A stretch of DNA of 53,640 bases from assembly GCA_021800255.1 (NCBI GenBank), contig JAJYZC010000015.1:1-53640 (forward strand), in the 5' to 3' direction. The translations under genes and the position numbers were made by a program. How positions within the stretch are numbered: position 1 is the first letter of the stretch; each line of letters begins with the position of its first letter. This stretch comes from Acidobacteriota bacterium. GTDB taxonomy: Bacteria; Acidobacteriota; Terriglobia; Terriglobales; Acidobacteriaceae. Below, in pieces: positions 17,090 through 25,128 of this stretch. The notes under the pieces were generated by a model. The model worked only from the letters and a program-made list of their open reading frames with translations, ran no database searches and was not told the origin of the DNA.

Positions 17090-17494
17090 GCCGATCTGCC
17101 AGAACTGCCGGTAGCGCCCCTTCTGCGGCCGCTCGCGCCGGAACTGCGGCCCGATGTAGTAGAGCTTCTGCAACTGCCCCGTCTCGCCCAGTTTGTGCTC
17201 AATGTACGCGCGGACCACGCCGGCGGTGTTCTCCGGGCGGAGGGTGAGTGATTGCGCCTTCTCACTCTGAGCCCGTGCGCGGTCCTCCCAGCTATACATT
17301 TCCTTCGAGACAATATCGGTCTCCTCGCCCACGCTGCGGGCGAAGAGCGATGTATCCTCGAAGACCGGGGTGCGAATCTCGCCGAAGTTGTAGCGGGCGA
17401 AGACTTGGCGCGCCGTGGCCTCGATGCGGTTCCACAGGTCGGTCTCCGGCGGCAGAAGATCGCGCGTCCCGCGCACGGCTTTGAGGGTAGCCAT
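17090..17494 (-). pseudogene. hisS: 5' fragment of histidyl-tRNA synthetase gene
   Basis: The first ~135 codons are a normal HisS N-terminus: [12 protein letters not shown], then [18 protein letters not shown] (with the histidine-binding region), then motif 2 ([19 protein letters not shown]). The reading then passes without a stop into transposase sequence. The rest of the catalytic core and the anticodon-binding domain are missing, and no 3' part of hisS lies on the far side of the IS. The product could not charge tRNA-His. As hisS is essential, an intact copy must be elsewhere, or this joint is an assembly artefact. Confidence 0.85.
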
Positions 17495-17586
17495 AACAGT
17501 TCAGTCTAAATTCCCAGAGCACTCACGCCTGATCACGAAGATTGGTTAGCCTGCGCGCGAAATCCAGCCGCAGCGTTTTGCACTGC

Positions 17587-18489
17587 CTAATACCCCTCGT
17601 CCCTGTGGCGCTTGTGGTAGACATAGCGGCCGATCATCCAGCCGAAGACGCTGCCCACCAGCACATCGGAGGGGAAGTGCTGCTGGCCGAGGACGCGCGT
17701 GAGGCTGACGCCGGTGGCCAGCGTGTAGGCGCCGAATTTGATGAGGGGGACATTGCTCTCAGAGGCCAGAACGGCGGCCGACGACCAGGCCACCAGGCTG
17801 TGGCTGGACGGGAAGGAGGAATCGGTGGCCGAGCTGGTTTGGAAGAATTTGCCCTTGGCGTTGTCCAGTGTGGGGCGCTCGCGCATGGTGGCGAACTTGA
17901 GCACCTCATCGACCACCATGGAGTTGGCCATGGCCTCGCCGGCCAGAAAACCGGTTTCGCGCGCCCCAGGGCTATGGAAGAACTCGCCGTTCAGGAAGAT
18001 CAGGGCCGGAACCCCGATGAAGCCTCCAGTGAGCACATTCGATGCATCCACGTTGCGATTGTTGAATGTGGGGTCGTGAGAGACGACCGTGGACATGGTC
18101 TGGTGATCGGTGGCCATGGCTAGGGTGGTAGCCAGAAAGAACGTGACCAGGCCGGGCATATTCGAGCTGCGGATGCGGGCCGGGCTGCTCCAGATAACCG
18201 CCTGATCGTGGAGAAATGTTCCGGTCAGGTTGCGCACGGTGAGCCGTTCGGAGGCCGTGGGCTGCGCGGCGCCGGAGACCTGGGGCGATAGGGCATTGGG
18301 CAGAGAACTGCCGGACGGCGAGGCGCCGGAAGCGAAGTTGTCCTGCGCGCGCGCGAGGCAGGAAAACATCAGCAGTAGAACTGCCACCAGCAAAAACCGC
18401 CCGGCGCCGGGCAGATGCGCGGCCGGGCGCGCGGAACGAAAAAAGCGGCCCAGCTTGCCGCCGCGCGCGTAAACACTCATCTTGGGCAT
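17587..18489 (-). CDS. Exported PAP2-family phosphatase
   Basis: The product (about 300 aa from the ATG at 18489) has a hydrophobic leader (RFLLVAVLLLMFSCLARAQ), a spacer rich in Ser and Pro, then a PAP2 domain. The three acid-phosphatase motifs are present: KFATMRERP, SSFPSSHS and TRVLGQQHFPSD. PAP2 enzymes remove phosphate from lipid phosphates such as undecaprenyl pyrophosphate or phosphatidate. Several in-frame ATGs (18543, 18489, 18480) leave the start uncertain, and none has a strong ribosome site. It is divergent from the aldo/keto reductase gene. Confidence 0.87.
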   Translation of the reverse strand: MPKMSVYARGGKLGRFFRSARPAAHLPGAGRFLLVAVLLLMFSCLARAQDNFASGASPSGSSLPNALSPQVSGAAQPTASERLTVRNLTGTFLHDQAVIWSSPARIRSSNMPGLVTFFLATTLAMATDHQTMSTVVSHDPTFNNRNVDASNVLTGGFIGVPALIFLNGEFFHSPGARETGFLAGEAMANSMVVDEVLKFATMRERPTLDNAKGKFFQTSSATDSSFPSSHSLVAWSSAAVLASESNVPLIKFGAYTLATGVSLTRVLGQQHFPSDVLVGSVFGWMIGRYVYHKRHRDEGY

Positions 18490-18633
18490 GGAATCAGGGT
18501 AGCAAAACCTCCGCGCGTTGGCGGAAAAGCGGCGCAGAAACACACCGGGCCAGGTGGATTCCCGCTCTGCTCTTCAGTCCCTTGCCGGCCCGTCAGTTGA
18601 ATCCTGTGCCCAACTTGAGCATCTGAAAGAGGC

Positions 18634-19662
18634 ATGGAATATCGTTTGCTCGGAGGCTCCGGCCTCAAAGTTCCTATTTTTGCGTTTGGCGCCGGAACCT
18701 TCGGCAGCGGCTCGGAGTTTTTCGACGCTTGGGGTGCAACCGCCAACATCGCTGAGGCACGGCGCATCGTCGATCTCTGCTTCGAGGCCGGCGTGACGCT
18801 CTTCGATACCGCCGACGGCTACTCGAACGGCCGCTCGGAAGAGGTTCTGGGCAAGGCGCTCGAAGGACGGCGCGACAAAGCCCTCATCTCTACCAAAGCC
18901 ACCTTCCGCGTGGGCGACGGCCCCAACGATGCCGGCTCTTCGCGCTACCATCTGCGGCGCTCGCTGGAAGGCAGCCTGCGGCGCCTGGGCACCGATTATG
19001 TGGACATCTATCACATGCACGCCTTCGACGCCCTCACGCCCATCGAGGAGGTTCAGGATACGCTGAATACCTTTGTGCGCGAGGGAAAGGTGCGCTACAT
19101 CGCCTGCTCGAACTTCTCCGGCTGGCACCTGATGAAGTCTTTGGCTGTGGCCGACCGCTACGGCTGGACGCGGTATGCAGCCCACCAGGTCTACTATTCT
19201 CTGATTGGGCGTGAATACGAATGGGAGCTGATGCCCCTGGCGCTCGACCAGAAGGTGGGCGCGCTGATTTGGAGTCCGCTGGGCTGGGGCCGGTTGACGG
19301 GCAAGTTGCGCCGCGGCCAGCCGATGCCCAAGGTAAGCCGGCTGCACAAGACCGCGGGGGCTGCTCCGCCGGTTGCCGATGAGCACCTCTATAAGGTTGT
19401 GGAAGCGATCGACGCGGTCGCCGCCGAGACCGGCAAGACGGTTCCGCAGATTGCCTTGAACTGGCTCTTGCAGCGGCCTACGGTTTCCTCGGTGATTGTG
19501 GGCGCGCGCAACGAGGAGCAGTTGCGCGAGAACCTGGGCGCGCTGGGCTGGAGCCTGACCGCCGGCCAGATGGCCGCACTCGACAAGGCCAGCGCCGTCA
19601 CCCCCATCTATCCTTATTGGCACCAGCGGCTGTTCCCGGAGCGGAATCCGGTTCCGGTGTAA
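18634..19662 (+). CDS. Aldo/keto reductase
   Basis: The 342-residue enzyme has the AKR barrel with the catalytic tetrad in order: Asp in LFDTADGYS, Tyr in the same segment, Lys in LISTKAT and His in IYHMHAFD. The NADPH-binding end shows VIVGARNEEQLREN. It is close to the AKR group of YajO/YghZ-like general oxidoreductases acting on small carbonyls. The substrate is not deducible. The ATG at 18634 begins exactly at the family start (MEYRLLGGSGLKVP). Confidence 0.93.
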   Translation: MEYRLLGGSGLKVPIFAFGAGTFGSGSEFFDAWGATANIAEARRIVDLCFEAGVTLFDTADGYSNGRSEEVLGKALEGRRDKALISTKATFRVGDGPNDAGSSRYHLRRSLEGSLRRLGTDYVDIYHMHAFDALTPIEEVQDTLNTFVREGKVRYIACSNFSGWHLMKSLAVADRYGWTRYAAHQVYYSLIGREYEWELMPLALDQKVGALIWSPLGWGRLTGKLRRGQPMPKVSRLHKTAGAAPPVADEHLYKVVEAIDAVAAETGKTVPQIALNWLLQRPTVSSVIVGARNEEQLRENLGALGWSLTAGQMAALDKASAVTPIYPYWHQRLFPERNPVPV

Positions 19663-19673
19663 AAGCCGGCTGA

Positions 19674-19687
19674 GTGACATAAGTCAT
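19674..19687. promoter_or_regulatory. CRP/FNR-like half-palindromic site upstream of the polyferredoxin gene
   Basis: GTGACATAAGTCAT reads as GTGA-N6-TCAT, one base short of the GTGA-N6-TCAC palindromes upstream of the multihaem cytochrome genes. It lies about 60 bp before the start of the iron-sulfur protein, a position typical of an activator site. The resemblance is visible in the sequence; the regulator is inferred. Confidence 0.4.
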
Positions 19688-19739
19688 AGCCCGATCTGTG
19701 CTCGTCCCCTATTCTTCCGTTCAGAGGGAGGAAGCGCAG

Positions 19740-20849
19740 ATGGGCGCGCAACCGGCAGTCATCGAACCCACACAGAAGGAAAAGAAGCATCTCCTGCGCC
19801 GCGCCGCGCCGGATCGCTCGCAGCGCATCCGCTTTGCCGTGCAGGCTGTGTTCGCCGCCTTGAACCTCTGGCTCGGCATGCAGTTTTACCTCTGGGTACG
19901 CTTTTACGAGCGTGGCGGCGTGGGCCTGCGAGTCGCGCGGCCCGCCGGCGTGGAGGGCTGGCTGCCCATCGCCGGCTTCATGAACTTCAAATATCTTCTC
20001 TCGACCGGCCGCGTCCCCGCCATTCATCCGGCGGCCATGTTTCTTTTCATGGCCTTGCTGGCCATGAGCCTGCTGGCCAAAAAGGCCTTTTGCTCCTGGC
20101 TTTGCCCCATCGGCACTCTCTCTGAGCGGCTGTGGAAGCTGGGACGCAAGATCTTTGGCGGCAATTTGCGCCTGCCGCGCTGGCTGGATATTCCGCTGCG
20201 CTCACTCAAATACCTGCTGCTGGGCTTCTTCGTCTTCATCATCGGTTCCATGTCCGCGGCCACGCTCCATGCTTTCATGTACACGCCGTACGGAATCATC
20301 GCCGACGTGAAGATGCTCAACTTCTTCCGCAACATGAGCGAGACCGCAGCCATCGTCATTGCCGCGCTGGTCCTGCTCTCCATCGTCATTGAGAACCTCT
20401 GGTGCCGCTATCTCTGCCCCTACGGCGCGCTGATGGGCCTGGCCTCGCTCCTGAGCCCGCTGAAGATTCGCCGCAATCCCGCGGCCTGCATCGACTGCGC
20501 CAAGTGCGCGCGCGCCTGCCCCGCCGCGCTGCCCGTCGACCGGCTGGTGCAGATCCGCTCCGCCGAGTGCGCCGCTTGCATGGCTTGCATCGCCGCCTGC
20601 CCCGCCGAGGGAGCATTGCAGTTCGCTCTCGCCCCCAGCCGGAGTACCGCTGCCGCGCAGCCGCCGTTTTGGCAGGCGTGGTATCGGCGCGCTGTCGGCC
20701 CGATGGCTCTTGCCGGCCTGCTGGCCTGCATCTTTTTCGGCTTTGTGGTGTACGCGCGCGCCACTAACCACTGGCAGACGCGCGTGCCCCCCGGCATCTA
20801 TAGGATGCTCGTACCCAACGCCAACGCCGCCACTCATCCCGGCTTCTGA
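19740..20849 (+). CDS. NapH/CcoG-like membrane polyferredoxin
   Basis: The 369-residue protein has several membrane helices and two CxxxCP motifs at helix ends (CSWLCPIG, CRYLCPYG), typical of the NapH/NosR/CcoG group. A cytoplasmic-type double 4Fe-4S ferredoxin domain follows (CIDCAKCARACP and CAACMACIAACP), then a last helix. Such proteins relay electrons from quinol or a flavoprotein to periplasmic acceptors. The ATG at 19740 has GGGAGGA seven bases upstream and is chosen over a GTG at 19698. A CRP/FNR-like site lies about 60 bp upstream. No nitrate, nitrite or nitrous oxide reductase genes are nearby, so the partner is unknown. Confidence 0.87.
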   Translation: MGAQPAVIEPTQKEKKHLLRRAAPDRSQRIRFAVQAVFAALNLWLGMQFYLWVRFYERGGVGLRVARPAGVEGWLPIAGFMNFKYLLSTGRVPAIHPAAMFLFMALLAMSLLAKKAFCSWLCPIGTLSERLWKLGRKIFGGNLRLPRWLDIPLRSLKYLLLGFFVFIIGSMSAATLHAFMYTPYGIIADVKMLNFFRNMSETAAIVIAALVLLSIVIENLWCRYLCPYGALMGLASLLSPLKIRRNPAACIDCAKCARACPAALPVDRLVQIRSAECAACMACIAACPAEGALQFALAPSRSTAAAQPPFWQAWYRRAVGPMALAGLLACIFFGFVVYARATNHWQTRVPPGIYRMLVPNANAATHPGF

Positions 20850-20883
20850 GTGGAGGGCGCCTTTTCGCACTGGGGACCCGCTT

Positions 20884-20929
20884 TTCAAAGGTGATTGATG
20901 AGCGAGGCGATGCAGGCCGCGCCGAAGCC
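20884..20929. repeat. 46-bp direct repeat, left copy (duplicate of the larB 3' end)
   Basis: This 46-bp stretch matches 22097-22142 with one mismatch, in the same orientation. The right copy is the real 3' end of larB (stop codon and last ~15 codons, minus strand). The left copy is a detached fragment that diverges abruptly at 20930. Together they bracket the higBA segment, like the duplicated gene end left by a site-specific integrating element. Confidence 0.8.
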
Positions 20930-21035
20930 TTGTCCATGCGGCGCCGGAGATGAGCGGCCGCCTGCAATCATTGTTCTCCAGCTATGAATCGTGTGGCGCA
21001 GGAATCATTGGGCCAGTGTGCTGGCCTTGTCTGCA

Positions 21036-21054
21036 TGTAACATAATGTGTTACA
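21036..21054. promoter_or_regulatory. higBA operator overlapping its promoter
   Basis: TGTAACA (21036-21042) and TGTTACA (21048-21054) form a perfect inverted repeat around TAATG. The sequence CATAAT (21041-21046) inside it is a good -10 box. Binding of the HigA helix-turn-helix protein here would block transcription, the usual autoregulation of such modules. The palindrome is directly visible; the ligand is inferred. Confidence 0.65.
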
Positions 21055-21063
21055 CTCCCGCTC

Positions 21064-21342
21064 GTGATAAGGACGTTCCGGCATCGCGGTGTCGAGAAGT
21101 TCTTCAAGACCGGCTCAAAGGCGGGCATCCAGCCGAAACACGAGGCTCGGCTGCGCATTCTGCTGACCACTTTGAATCTGGCATCGACGCCGCTGGATAT
21201 GAACAGGGCGGGTTGGGACTGGCATCCTCTGAAGGGAGACCTCAAAGGGCACTGGTCGGTAAGGGTTAGCGGCAACTGGCGGTTGACCTTCAGCTTTGAA
21301 GGCGAGGATGCGATCCTCGTGGATTATCAGGACTACCACTAA
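21064..21342 (+). CDS. higB: HigB-type toxin (RelE superfamily)
   Basis: The 92-residue product starts MIRTFRHRGVEKFFKTG and ends GNWRLTFSFEGEDAILVDYQDYH, the family signature of host-inhibition toxin HigB, a ribosome-dependent mRNA endonuclease. The core HPLKGDLKGHWSVRVSGNWR is complete, with the basic residues expected for RNA binding. It starts at GTG 21064, just after the palindromic operator. The antitoxin follows six bases later, in the toxin-first order typical of higBA. Confidence 0.92.
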   Translation: MIRTFRHRGVEKFFKTGSKAGIQPKHEARLRILLTTLNLASTPLDMNRAGWDWHPLKGDLKGHWSVRVSGNWRLTFSFEGEDAILVDYQDYH

Positions 21343-21348
21343 GGGGCA

Positions 21349-21630
21349 ATGACCATGACAATGATGCACAACCCGGCCAGCCCAGGCGAGCTCCTCAGGG
21401 AGTTCCTCGGCGGCCGAACCGCAACCGAGCTTGCCCAGCATATCGGCGTGGCGCGCGCCACCATCTCCCGGGTACTGAATGGCCGTAGCGCCGTTTCGAT
21501 GGACCTCAGCATCCGCCTGGGCGAGGCGTTAGGGCTTTCCTACGATTTTTTCGCGAAGGCTCAGCTCCAGTACGATCTTTGGATCGAATCGCAGAAGAAG
21601 CGGCCGAAGATCCGGCCGCTGGCGGCGTGA
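21349..21630 (+). CDS. higA: HigA-type antitoxin (XRE helix-turn-helix)
   Basis: This 93-residue protein begins around MMHNPASPGELLREFLGG, the usual HigA start. It carries a helix-turn-helix (TELAQHIGVARATISRVLNGRSAVS) and the family's downstream helix (LGLSYDFFAKAQLQYDLW). It should bind HigB and, as a dimer, the palindrome at 21036-21054. The start may be 21349 or one of two in-frame ATGs just after it. Confidence 0.93.
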   Translation: MTMTMMHNPASPGELLREFLGGRTATELAQHIGVARATISRVLNGRSAVSMDLSIRLGEALGLSYDFFAKAQLQYDLWIESQKKRPKIRPLAA

Positions 21631-21665
21631 GTAGAGTGGATTGAGTACCGGAAAAGGGGCATCTA

Positions 21666-22063
21666 TGAGCATTTTGGATTCAATGATGGGTGTAACGAAG
21701 CTGGCGACGCAGATTGCCAATCCTGTTTGATCCGAGAGGTTGCGCAAGTCAACGCAGAAGCTCTTGAACTGAGCCGGGACAACTTAGAGCTTCATCGTCA
21801 GCTTGTGGAATTGGAAACGAAGGTCAAGGAGATGCAGGCTCAACTTAGCCTCAGAGCCAAGACCTACAGACTTGGCGGCTACATGTTTTGTAGATGGCGA
21901 TCCAGACCCCCATTGCCCAACCTGCTGGGATGAGGAAAGAAAACTGATCCATATGCGGCGGGATGGTGCATGGCGCAGGTGCCCAAGAGACAAGGGCCAC
22001 TATGTTCCTCGTCCAGTCCCTGATAATCCGTGCATCGATCATCCCGGCGCTATCCGAGTCTGA
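21666..22063 (+). pseudogene. Frameshifted zinc-ribbon/coiled-coil hypothetical gene
   Basis: Three frames read as one protein once two frameshifts are allowed. The first piece starts MSILDSMMGVTKLATQIANP at ATG 21666 and stops at a TGA near 21727. The second holds a coiled coil (REVAQVNAEALELSRDNLEL...) and breaks near 21890. The third holds paired cysteines (CPTCWDEERKLIHM and CPRDKGHYV). The pieces follow in natural order, so this is a decayed or misread gene rather than chance frames. No function is known to me. It sits with higBA between the 46-bp repeats. Confidence 0.6.
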
Positions 22064-22096
22064 CCCGATTGACAGCCACGACAGAGCGGAGCAGCC

Positions 22097-22142
22097 TTCA
22101 AAGGTGGTTGATGAGCGAGGCGATGCAGGCCGCGCCGAAGCC
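22097..22142. repeat. 46-bp direct repeat, right copy (native 3' end of larB)
   Basis: This is the partner of 20884-20929 (45 of 46 bases identical). It starts one base beyond the larB stop codon and covers its last fifteen codons, so larB remains intact. Sequence to its left belongs to the higBA segment. Confidence 0.8.
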
Positions 22143-22844
22143 GTTGTCGATGTTGACCACCGAGACGTTGGGCGAGCAGGTGTTCAACATGCCCAGCAGC
22201 GCGGCCACGCCGCCCAGCGAAGCGCCGTAGCCCACGCTGGTGGGAACGGCGATGACGGGCGCGTTCACCAGGCCGCCGACCACGGTGGGCAGCGCCCCCT
22301 CCATGCCGGCGCAGACGATGAGCACGCGGGCGGACTGGAGGGAGTTCCTCTGCGCCAGCAGGCGATGGATGCCGGCCACACCCACATCGGCGATCAGCTC
22401 CACAGTGTTGCCCAACAGGCGCGCGGTCACCGCGGCCTCCTCGGCCACAGGCAGATCGCTGGTGCCGGCGCAGACCACGGCGACCGTGCCCTTGCCGGCC
22501 GCAGGCTCGGCCTGCGTGAGGGTGATGGCGCGCGCGGTCTCGTGATAGACGGCGCGCGGCTCGACGCGCTGCACCGCCTCATAGGTCTCGCGCACGGCGC
22601 GCGAGGCCAGCACGTTACCGCCCGCCTGCGCCATGCGCTCAAAGATGGCAGCCACCTGGGCGGGAGTCTTACGCTCGGCGAAGATCACCTCAGGTATGCC
22701 GGTGCGCAAAGGGCGGTGATGGTCGAGCTTGGCGAAGCCCATATCCTCGAAGGGCAGGTTGCGCAGCCGTTCCAGCGCCTCATCCACGCCGGTGCGGCCC
22801 TCGCGCACCTCGTTCAACAGCGTCTCCATGCGGGCGCGATCCAT
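22098..22844 (-). CDS. larB: Nickel pincer cofactor biosynthesis protein LarB
   Basis: LarB carboxylates and hydrolyses nicotinic acid adenine dinucleotide to start pincer cofactor synthesis. The 248-residue protein shares its fold with PurE. It shows the family segments TVAVVCAGTSDLPVAEEAA, RVLIVCAGMEGALPTVVGGL, and a glycine-rich end (PTSVGYGASLGGVAALLGML) finishing NIDNGFGAA. The ribosome site AAGGAGG overlaps the larC stop, so the two genes are tightly coupled. Its last 46 bp are duplicated about 1.2 kb downstream. Confidence 0.95.
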   Translation of the reverse strand: MDRARMETLLNEVREGRTGVDEALERLRNLPFEDMGFAKLDHHRPLRTGIPEVIFAERKTPAQVAAIFERMAQAGGNVLASRAVRETYEAVQRVEPRAVYHETARAITLTQAEPAAGKGTVAVVCAGTSDLPVAEEAAVTARLLGNTVELIADVGVAGIHRLLAQRNSLQSARVLIVCAGMEGALPTVVGGLVNAPVIAVPTSVGYGASLGGVAALLGMLNTCSPNVSVVNIDNGFGAACIASLINHL

Positions 22845-22857
22845 GAGAGAGACCTCC

Positions 22858-24204
22858 TTATTGTTTTTCTATATGCGCATAGGCATGTATTGCGGCTTCC
22901 AGCACCGCTTTGAGCGCGACCCCGTGCTGGCGGGCCAGCTTGCGACAATCCTCGTACTCCGGCGAGGCGTTGGCGATCTTGCCCGAAGGCCAGCGCGCAA
23001 TCTTGATGCGCACCTTGCCCCAAGCGGTCTCGACCTCGGCGAACTCGCGCCGCAATGCGAGCTTGTTCTCGATGCGCCAGCGCAGGCCGATGGTGGTGGT
23101 TTCGCGGAAGACGATCTCGCGCAGCACGGGCGCCAGTTCAGGACTGGAGAGCACAGTCATCTGCACGCCGGTGCGGCCCTTTTTCATCTGTACCGCGGCG
23201 CGATACACGTCCCACGCGCCGGCTTCGAGCAGCAGCTCGCTGGCATAGGCCAGCAACTGCGGGCTGGCGTCGTCGATCACGGCTTCAATCACGGCGATGG
23301 GCTCGGTCGCATCGGAGTCCGTGGCCGCTTCGTTTTGCTCGCCCATCAGCAGGCGCAGCAGATTGGGCCCGCCGGGCGTGTCGCGCCCGCCTGCGCCGTA
23401 GCCGCGCGCCAGGACGCGCATGGCGGGCAGCGGTCCATAGCTCACATCCAACATGCGCAGCAGCGCCGCGCCCGTTGGCGTCACGCGCTCCATGGGCTCG
23501 CCGGCGGCGTAGACCGGCGCCTGGCCCAGCAGCGCCAGCGTGGCCGGCGCGGGAACGGGCAGCGTTCCGTGCTGGCAGTGGACCGTGCCGCTGCCTACGT
23601 TCAAAGGAGAAGCTATCCAGCGGTCCACGCCCAGCGCCTCGCACCCGGCCGCGGCGCAAACGATGTCGGCGATGGTGTCTACCGCGCCCACCTCGTGGAA
23701 GTGGACCTGCTCGACGGGGATGGAATGAATGGCCGCCTCGGCCTCGCCTAAAAGCCGGAAGGCGCGGCTGGCGCGCTCCTTTACCGCTGCGGAGAGCGGC
23801 GCGGCGGCGATGATTCCAAGGATCGCCGAGAGCGAGCGATGGGGTGCGTAAGAGTGCTCATGCTCGTGGCGCCCCGGATGTGCGTGATGCTCGTGCGGCT
23901 CTTGTTCATCTGGCTCGTGGGTGTGGTGCGCGTGCTCATGTTCGTGGCTGTGCGCAGCGTGGCTGTCGTGCGAGTGTGCCGGCTCTTCCTCGTGCTGACG
24001 GGGAGCGGAGTCAGAAGTGAGCACGTCCACCTTGGTGGCGGCCAGCCCTCCGCGCATCACCTTGCGCATCTCCAGACGCACGCCTATGTTCAGCGCGGCT
24101 GCCGCTTCCTCAAGACGCTTGAAGGCCACGCCCGCATCCACCAGGGCGCCCAGCAGCATGTCTCCGCTGATGCCTGAAAAGCACTCCAGATAACCGATTC
24201 GCAT
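22858..24204 (-). CDS. larC: Nickel insertion protein LarC, single uninterrupted frame
   Basis: LarC inserts nickel into the dithiolated pincer in a CTP-dependent step. The 448-residue protein starts MRIGYLECFSGISGDMLLG, the family signature. It has a histidine-rich insert (about residues 70-120, with repeated H-E-H and H-A-H units) suited to nickel storage, then VEQVHFHEVGAVDTIADIV. In Lactiplantibacillus plantarum, larC is split and joined by a programmed frameshift; here it is one frame. It lies 25 bases after larE and 13 before larB, in one minus-strand operon. Confidence 0.95.
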   Translation of the reverse strand: MRIGYLECFSGISGDMLLGALVDAGVAFKRLEEAAAALNIGVRLEMRKVMRGGLAATKVDVLTSDSAPRQHEEEPAHSHDSHAAHSHEHEHAHHTHEPDEQEPHEHHAHPGRHEHEHSYAPHRSLSAILGIIAAAPLSAAVKERASRAFRLLGEAEAAIHSIPVEQVHFHEVGAVDTIADIVCAAAGCEALGVDRWIASPLNVGSGTVHCQHGTLPVPAPATLALLGQAPVYAAGEPMERVTPTGAALLRMLDVSYGPLPAMRVLARGYGAGGRDTPGGPNLLRLLMGEQNEAATDSDATEPIAVIEAVIDDASPQLLAYASELLLEAGAWDVYRAAVQMKKGRTGVQMTVLSSPELAPVLREIVFRETTTIGLRWRIENKLALRREFAEVETAWGKVRIKIARWPSGKIANASPEYEDCRKLARQHGVALKAVLEAAIHAYAHIEKQ

Positions 24205-24229
24205 CGCTCTGTGATTCTAAACTGCCGGG

Positions 24230-25111
24230 CTATGCGCCGCGCCGGGCCAGCACCTCGACAGGCAAAACGGCGTTCAGGGAGCCGGAGCGGAAGCCTGCGC
24301 AGTCGAGGGTTACGTACTGGAAGCCGGCCTGCTTTAGCGCTGCGCTGATGGCGTCCAGCATCTCCAGGGTGAGGGCGCGGGGCAGCTCCTGGCGCGCAAT
24401 CTCCACGCGGGCCAGCTCGCCGTGATGGCGCACGCGCAGCTCGCGGAAACCCAACTGGCGCAGGCTCTCCTCGGCTTTCTCCACTTGATCGAGGACCTCG
24501 CGGGTCACGGTGCGTCCGTACTCGACGCGCGACGAGAGGCAGGGCGCCGCCGGGCGATCCCACACCGGGTAGCCGGCCGCCTTGGCCAGCGCGCGAACCT
24601 CCAGCTTGGTCAGGCCGGCCTCGGCCAGCGGCGCCAGCACGGCGTGTTTCTCAGCGGCGCGCTGGCCTGGACGAAAGTCCCTGGTGTCGTCGGCGTTCAT
24701 GCCGTAGGCGATGTGCGCAAAGCCCAACTCGCGGCCCAACGCCTCCATCACGTCAAACAGCTCGTCCTTGCAGTGGAAGCAGCGGTCGGCCTCGTTGCGC
24801 GCGTACTCAGGGCGGTCCAGCTCCTGGGTTTCCACCACCCGCAGCGGCATCCCCAGTGAGCCGGCGAAACCGCGGGCCTGCTCCATGTCGCGCCGCGCCA
24901 GCGAGGGCGAGTCGGCCAGCACGGCCAGCATCCGCGCGCCCAGCACGCGATGCGCCGTTCCAGCCAGAAACGCTGAGTCCACGCCGCCGGAGTAAGCCAC
25001 CATCAGGCTGTCCAGCCGCGCCAGCCGCGCTTCCAGGTCGCGCAGCTTGGCGCCCGCGCCGTCCCGCGCCGCGCCAGCCTCCGGTACTGTTGTCTCTGCG
25101 CCCGCCGCCAT
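24230..25111 (-). CDS. larE: ATP-dependent sacrificial sulfur transferase LarE
   Basis: LarE adenylates the pincer carboxylates and supplies sulfur. The 293-residue protein has the PP-loop motif AYSGGVDSAFL, a CFHC pair, and the segment RPAAPCLSSRVEYG, whose cysteine is the likely sacrificial sulfur donor of the single-cysteine LarE type. The start at ATG 25111 is at the family boundary; the frame stays open far upstream inside the MFS gene in another reading and is not real there. The MFS transporter gene ends 17 bases upstream, so they may be cotranscribed. Confidence 0.93.
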   Translation of the reverse strand: MAAGAETTVPEAGAARDGAGAKLRDLEARLARLDSLMVAYSGGVDSAFLAGTAHRVLGARMLAVLADSPSLARRDMEQARGFAGSLGMPLRVVETQELDRPEYARNEADRCFHCKDELFDVMEALGRELGFAHIAYGMNADDTRDFRPGQRAAEKHAVLAPLAEAGLTKLEVRALAKAAGYPVWDRPAAPCLSSRVEYGRTVTREVLDQVEKAEESLRQLGFRELRVRHHGELARVEIARQELPRALTLEMLDAISAALKQAGFQYVTLDCAGFRSGSLNAVLPVEVLARRGA

Positions 25112-25128
25112 GCGACCGATTATATTCC

